Shown: one piece after another, positions 5,996 through 9,939 of the stretch
Position numbering within the stretch: the stretch's first letter is position 1
How the letters are laid out: every line of letters starts with the position of its first letter
NCBI GenBank assembly: GCA_036303105.1
Contig: JAXJBF010000030.1
Location: 1-9,939 of the forward strand
Length of the DNA stretch: 9,939 nucleotides
Direction: 5' to 3'
From: UMGS1590 sp036303105
Lineage (GTDB): Bacteria > Bacillota > Peptococcia > Peptococcales > Peptococcaceae
Translations under genes and position numbers: made by a program
The notes under the pieces: model-generated
The model's input: the letters and a program-made list of their open reading frames with translations, nothing else
Told to the model about the DNA's origin: nothing
Databases searched by the model: none

Positions 5996-7525
5996 GTGAA
6001 AATCATTTTGGAAGAGCGTCTCTGTGATGAAGCCATGGACAAGCTGGCCGCTGCTGGCGCTGAAGTTTTTGTGGATACGGTGCTGACCGATGCTGCGTCG
6101 GCGGATGCTGTGATTTTGACAGGCCAGGCACCATTGCCGGAAGAATTATACGATGAGTCGGCAGCCGTGCGTGTGGTGGGGTGCCTCGGATCAGACAATG
6201 AAAATTTTGATCGTGCGCGGGCAACCCGCTCTGGTCTGCTGCTGCTTGAACCACGCTATGGTGAAGCGGCGTCGGTGGCAGACCACGCCTTGTATCTCAT
6301 TTTGGCGATGGCGCGGGAACGTCAGGATGGCGGCGCCATTGAGTTGAAAGACAAGACCATTGGCTTTTTGGGGTTTCCGCCTTTGGCTGGTGAGATTGCC
6401 AAACGTGCACAAGGCTTTGGCATGAAGATGCTCTGTTATGATCCAAATCTGAATCGCGGCCGTGCAATGCTGCATCATTGCGAGAGCACCAGTCTCGTGG
6501 ATCTCTTTGTGCGCAGTGATTTTGTTGTATTGTTGTCTTTGCCAATGGCTTGGAATAAGGCACTGGTTGGTAAGGATGAGATTCAGCTCATGAAGAAGGG
6601 CGCAGGGCTCATTTGTCTCACCGATCCGCAGATTTTCCGCTGGGATGAGTTGGTGCGGGCCTTGGATTGGGGCTATTTGGAATACTTTGCCATTGATTTG
6701 CCAGCTGGGCAGAAAGCGTTGGCAAAAGAGATAGCGCCGTATGGGCGCGTGACCGTGGAAGAGGCCGCCAATACGCGTGAGGCGCGCATTGGCAATCAAG
6801 TTGAGATGGCGCAGGATGTGGTGGCGGCACTTTCTGGTGCACAGGTGGATACAGCAACCAACATTGCCCGGGTTCATATTGCCAATTTGAAAGAAGGCAG
6901 CAGCTGGTGCGCTTTGGGTCATTTGCTTGGCGTCTTTATGGGACAGCGTTTGAAAACACTGCCGGAAACACTGGAAATTGAAGAGAGTGGTGCCTTGCCG
7001 GTGACGGAAAGTGAAGCCATTGTTGCCTCGGTTCTTGCCGGATTGGCAGAGGGCCTTGGTGCTGTAAAGATCAATTATGTCAACAGCTTGCTTTGGGCCG
7101 AAGCACAGAATTTGCAATTGGTGATTAAAAAGAACGATGGGGCACAGAAAGAACAGCTGCGCTTGTCGGTGGAAACACCAAGCAGTCACCTGCAAGTGGC
7201 TGGTGACCGTGCCGGCGGTGAAGACAATATTATTCAAGTGGATGATTATTATTTCCGTGGACATCCACATGAACATGTGCTCTTGGTGCCACACATCAAC
7301 CGACCTGGCTTGATTGGTCAAGTTGGTACCCTATTGGGAGAAAAAGACGTTAACATTGCAGAAATGGTGCTGGGGTATAAGCCTCAAGACCGCACAACGG
7401 CCTTGATGTGGATGCAGATTGAGCAGCCATTGGATCGCTCCATCAGTGAGGAAAGCCGTAAACTTGCCAGTGTGTTAAGTATGGAATATATTCATTTACC
7501 TATTACAGAGTCATTTAATTTTTAG
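5996..7525 (+). CDS. D-3-phosphoglycerate dehydrogenase-like protein with ASB and ACT domains, catalytic residues apparently lost
   Basis: The 509-residue protein has the layout of the long SerA: substrate and NAD-binding domains (about 1-285), an ASB domain (about 300-420) and a C-terminal ACT domain (427-509). True SerA oxidises 3-phosphoglycerate, the first step of serine synthesis. Here the dehydrogenase landmarks are changed. TIGFLGFPPLAGEIA (121-135) stands where GLGxxG should be, LTDPQIFRWDEL (208-219) replaces N-x-x-RG, AIDLPAG (232-238) replaces the DVFxxEP Glu motif, and TVEEAANTREA (253-263) replaces TPHxGAST, so the catalytic His is absent. The AGVGxDN substrate loop is CLGSDNEN. 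By contrast the ACT domain keeps H433-I-N435-R-P-G and V452-N453-I, the serine-binding residues of bacterial PGDH. It may therefore sense serine without catalysis. The GTG at 5996 is chosen because AAAGGAGG (5981-5988) is 7 bases upstream; the ATG at 5990 is only 1 base away. serS follows 12 bases later. Confidence 0.85.
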   Translation: MKIILEERLCDEAMDKLAAAGAEVFVDTVLTDAASADAVILTGQAPLPEELYDESAAVRVVGCLGSDNENFDRARATRSGLLLLEPRYGEAASVADHALYLILAMARERQDGGAIELKDKTIGFLGFPPLAGEIAKRAQGFGMKMLCYDPNLNRGRAMLHHCESTSLVDLFVRSDFVVLLSLPMAWNKALVGKDEIQLMKKGAGLICLTDPQIFRWDELVRALDWGYLEYFAIDLPAGQKALAKEIAPYGRVTVEEAANTREARIGNQVEMAQDVVAALSGAQVDTATNIARVHIANLKEGSSWCALGHLLGVFMGQRLKTLPETLEIEESGALPVTESEAIVASVLAGLAEGLGAVKINYVNSLLWAEAQNLQLVIKKNDGAQKEQLRLSVETPSSHLQVAGDRAGGEDNIIQVDDYYFRGHPHEHVLLVPHINRPGLIGQVGTLLGEKDVNIAEMVLGYKPQDRTTALMWMQIEQPLDRSISEESRKLASVLSMEYIHLPITESFNF

Positions 7526-7537
7526 GAGGAACTACTA

Positions 7538-8803
7538 ATGTTAGACATCAAACTTATGCGTCGTGAACCTGAACGTGTCGCTAAGGCTGTAGGCCGCCGC
7601 GGCAAAGACATCGATATGAAGCCATTCCTCGAAGCCGATGAAAAGCATCGCGAAGTCATCGCTCAGATCGAAGAATTGCAGAGCCAGCGCAATGCCAAGA
7701 GTAAAGAAGTTGGTCAGCGCAAGCGCAATGGCGAAAGCGCCGATGATCTCATGGCCGAAGTTTCTGCCATCAATGAAAAGATCAAAGCCCTTGATGAAAC
7801 CAAGACGACGCTTGAAGCACAGGTTCGTGAATTCATGATCAGCATTCCTAACATGCCGGACGACAGCATTCCAGATGGCGGCGAAGACGATTATCGTGTT
7901 GAACGCAACTGGGGTGAACCTCGTCAGTTCGATTTTGAACCAAAGGCACACTGGGATCTTGGCGTTGATCTTGGCATTCTCGATTTTGACCGTGCTGCTA
8001 AGGTTACCGGCAGCCGTTTCACTTTCTACAAAGGCCTGGCTGCGCGTTTGGAACGTGCCATCATTGCATTCATGATTGATATGCATACCGATAAGCATGG
8101 TTACACCGAATTGATCCCACCATACATGACCAACAGCGCGTCTGATTTTGGGACTGGCCAGCTGCCAAAATTCGCTGAAGACATGTTCCATCTTGAAAAC
8201 ACCGACTATTATCTGATTCCTACCGCTGAAGTACCAGTTACCAACTATCATCGTGACGAAATTCTCAGCGAAAAGGATCTGCCTGTTAAATATTGTGCAT
8301 TCAGCCCATGTTTTCGCAGTGAAGCTGGTTCTGCAGGTCGTGATACCCGCGGCATCATCCGTCAGCATCAGTTCCACAAAGTTGAAATGGTAAAACTGGC
8401 ACATCCTGATCACAGCTGGGAAGAATTGGAAAGCCTCACCCGTGATGCTGAAGACATTCTCCAGGCACTCGAACTGCCATATCGTGTCATCTGCCTGTCC
8501 GCTGGCGACATTGGTTTCAGCTCTGCCAAGACCTATGACCTTGAAGTTTGGCTGCCAAGCTATGGCAAATATCGTGAAATCTCTTCCTGCTCGAACTTCC
8601 TTGACTTCCAGGCACGCCGCGCCAACCTGCGCTTCCGCGATGCTGACGGCAAGGTGCGTTTCGTTCATACCCTCAATGGTTCTGGCCTGGCTGTTGGCCG
8701 TACACTGGCTGCCATCCTTGAAAACTATCAGAACGCTGACGGCAGTGTCACCATTCCAAAGGCACTTCTGCCATACATGCACGGTTATACCGAAATTCGC
8801 TAA
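7538..8803 (+). CDS. serS: Seryl-tRNA synthetase
   Basis: This 421-residue class II synthetase charges tRNA-Ser (and tRNA-Sec) with serine in the cytoplasm; length is normal for bacteria. The N-terminus MLDIKLMRREPERV leads into the two-helix coiled coil (about 30-100), which binds the long variable arm of tRNA-Ser. The catalytic domain shows motif 1 near GYTELIPPYM, the serine-binding T229-A-E231 in PTAEVPVTN, motif 2 from F259-R260-S-E262 through GRDTRGIIRQHQFHKVE, and motif 3 with GSGLAVGRTLAAILENYQ (R388). All key residues are present. AGGAGG overlaps the stop codon of the preceding gene (7523-7529) and lies 8 bases before the ATG, so translation of the two is probably linked. Control by the upstream serine T-box is as expected for serS. 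No terminator follows before the next gene. Confidence 0.98.
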   Translation: MLDIKLMRREPERVAKAVGRRGKDIDMKPFLEADEKHREVIAQIEELQSQRNAKSKEVGQRKRNGESADDLMAEVSAINEKIKALDETKTTLEAQVREFMISIPNMPDDSIPDGGEDDYRVERNWGEPRQFDFEPKAHWDLGVDLGILDFDRAAKVTGSRFTFYKGLAARLERAIIAFMIDMHTDKHGYTELIPPYMTNSASDFGTGQLPKFAEDMFHLENTDYYLIPTAEVPVTNYHRDEILSEKDLPVKYCAFSPCFRSEAGSAGRDTRGIIRQHQFHKVEMVKLAHPDHSWEELESLTRDAEDILQALELPYRVICLSAGDIGFSSAKTYDLEVWLPSYGKYREISSCSNFLDFQARRANLRFRDADGKVRFVHTLNGSGLAVGRTLAAILENYQNADGSVTIPKALLPYMHGYTEIR

Positions 8804-8815
8804 GGTTGTACGCCC

Positions 8816-9939
8816 ATGACAAGAGAATTGGATTTTTCACGTATTCATCGTTTTGTATTTGAAGATTTGCATTTGATGCTTGACATCAACAGCGGCTCCA
8901 TCCACGTCACCGACGAAACCGTTGACACCTTCCTCGATGCCCTCGAGGAAGGGAAGACATGGGAAGACGCTATTGCCCAGACAGCGGCTGTGTATGGACA
9001 AGAGGATGCCAAGGACGTTGCCGAAGGCATTGCTGAGCTGATCGACGAAGGACTGTTGTTCAGCGACATCGATTTCAGCGACTTCACGCCTCATACGGAA
9101 CCCATCGTTAAGGCGCTGTGTCTGCATATGGCCCATGACTGCAACTTGCGCTGCGGCTATTGCTTTGCTGACAGCGGGGCTTATGGCGGCGGTCGTTCTT
9201 TGATGAGTTTGGAAGTTGGCAAAAAAGCCATCGACTTTTTGATGGATGCCAGCAAGCACCGCACCCATGTAGAAGTGGACCTCTTTGGCGGGGAACCACT
9301 GCTGAATATGGATGTGTGCAAAGCCGTTGTAGAGTATGGCCACAAACGTGCTGCTGAATTGGGCAAGGTGCTGAAAATCACCCTTACCACCAACGGCGTG
9401 CTTTTGGACGACGCTTGCGGCAAATGGGTCAACGACGAGCACATGGACGCGGTCCTGTCCCTTGACGGCCGTAAAGAAGTGCACGATAACATGCGCCGTT
9501 TTGTCGGCGGTCAGCCAAGCTATGACGTTTGTGTTGACCATTTCCAGAAATTCGTGGCCACGCGCGGCCAGCAGTGGTATTATGTGCGCGGCACCTATAC
9601 CCACTACAATCCGGACTTTGCCGCCGATGTCATTCATCTGGCCGATGACCTGGGCTTTAAGGAAATTTCTATGGAGCCAGTTGTGGCACCTGCCGAAATG
9701 CCTTATGCTTTGACCGAAGAAGACAAGCCGATCATCCTTGAAAACTACAACATTCTTGCGCGCCATTATCTCCAGCGTTGGCGCGAAGGCAAAGGTTACA
9801 ATTTCTTCCACTTTAATGTGGATTTCGCAGGCGGCCCTTGCCTGCCAAAACGCCTTTCCGGCTGTGGCAGCGGTCATGACTATCTGGCTGTCAGCCCAGA
9901 AGGCGATCTCTATCCTTGCCACCAGTTTGTTGGTGAAGA
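8816..9939 (+). CDS. scfB: SCIFF-peptide thioether maturase, radical SAM/SPASM (C-terminus cut by window)
   Basis: The frame stays open to the window end, giving 374 residues of a protein usually around 450 long. Radical SAM maturases of this group form thioether bonds from cysteines to neighbouring residues in the small SCIFF precursor (six Cys in forty-five). Residues 10-90 (RIHRFVFEDLHLMLDINSGS onward) are the peptide-recognition (RRE, PqqD-like) region. The radical SAM cluster ligands are C109-x3-C113-x2-C116, followed by RSLMSLEVGKKAIDFL, LFGGEPLLN and LTTNGVLLD. The SPASM-type region has C342, C350 in RLSGCGSG, and C368 in GDLYPCHQFVGE. Resemblance to TIGR03974 extends along the whole length. 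The ATG lies 12 bases after the serS stop; AAGG at 8802-8805 overlaps that stop and is a weak, 10-base-distant ribosome binding site, suggesting coupling to serS. The precursor gene scfA, normally just upstream, is not there. Confidence 0.93.
   Translation, partial: MTRELDFSRIHRFVFEDLHLMLDINSGSIHVTDETVDTFLDALEEGKTWEDAIAQTAAVYGQEDAKDVAEGIAELIDEGLLFSDIDFSDFTPHTEPIVKALCLHMAHDCNLRCGYCFADSGAYGGGRSLMSLEVGKKAIDFLMDASKHRTHVEVDLFGGEPLLNMDVCKAVVEYGHKRAAELGKVLKITLTTNGVLLDDACGKWVNDEHMDAVLSLDGRKEVHDNMRRFVGGQPSYDVCVDHFQKFVATRGQQWYYVRGTYTHYNPDFAADVIHLADDLGFKEISMEPVVAPAEMPYALTEEDKPIILENYNILARHYLQRWREGKGYNFFHFNVDFAGGPCLPKRLSGCGSGHDYLAVSPEGDLYPCHQFVGE

Noticed and set aside
6191..7321. Minus-strand open frame (376 codons) opposite the SerA-like gene
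   Set aside because: The plus-strand product has recognisable ASB and ACT domains; the antisense product resembles nothing and lacks a start signal.
7541..8782. Long minus-strand open frame (413 codons) opposite serS
   Set aside because: It mirrors the codon pattern of serS, has no recognisable protein features or ribosome binding site, and lies wholly inside a certain gene.
8837..9922. Long minus-strand open frame (361 codons) opposite the SCIFF maturase
   Set aside because: The plus strand here encodes a clear radical SAM enzyme with all expected cysteines; the antisense frame is a by-product of its codon use.
1..9939. Mobile element, phage, CRISPR or defence system
   Set aside because: No transposase, integrase, repeat-spacer array, terminal inverted repeats or target duplication was seen; all recognised genes are housekeeping or surface functions.

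Overview
The window reads as chromosomal DNA of a Gram-positive anaerobe of the Clostridia (Bacillota), with roughly balanced base composition by eye. The grounds are a canonical T-box riboswitch, strong AGGAGG-type ribosome binding sites, a DUF975 membrane protein, a VanY-type peptidase fused to copper-amine-oxidase-like repeats, a UPF0340 protein, and a SCIFF-peptide radical SAM maturase, a family typical of Clostridia. No mobile element, CRISPR array, rRNA or tRNA gene was found. The species cannot be named from the sequence alone.

Layout: (1) 1-203, minus strand: 5' part of a eukaryotic-type NADP isocitrate dehydrogenase gene. (2) 204-361: divergent promoter region with a GTTGCGCAAC palindrome and an extended -10 promoter. 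(3) 362-2220: a secreted D,D-carboxypeptidase-like peptidase (M15B) followed 23 bp later by a UPF0340 (YwlG-like) gene, closed by a terminator. (4) 2363-4373: a two-gene unit, a DUF975 polytopic membrane protein and the membrane serine protease SppA. (5) 4451-5686: two tandem paralogous membrane-anchored secreted proteins of unknown function, separated by a strong terminator. (6) 5729-9939: promoter, serine T-box riboswitch with its terminator, a D-3-phosphoglycerate-dehydrogenase-like gene, serS, and a SCIFF maturase cut by the window end.

The last unit is the most interesting. The leader carries a canonical T-box sequence. Its UGGC bulge would pair with a G discriminator base, as in bacterial tRNA-Ser, and the best specifier candidate is UCC (Ser), so uncharged tRNA-Ser should switch the operon on. 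The first gene looks like serA and keeps the ASB and ACT domains, including the serine-binding H-x-N and V-N-I residues. However, its Rossmann glycine fingerprint and the catalytic Arg, Glu and His motifs are replaced. It looks like a pseudoenzyme that may sense serine rather than make it. Downstream of serS, with only 12 bp between the genes, lies the SCIFF maturase. No SCIFF precursor gene is visible where it is normally found. The operon would then couple serine/tRNA-Ser status to a probable serine-binding regulator, seryl-tRNA synthetase and a RiPP-type thioether-forming enzyme. This functional linkage is inference; the gene order and residue losses are read directly.
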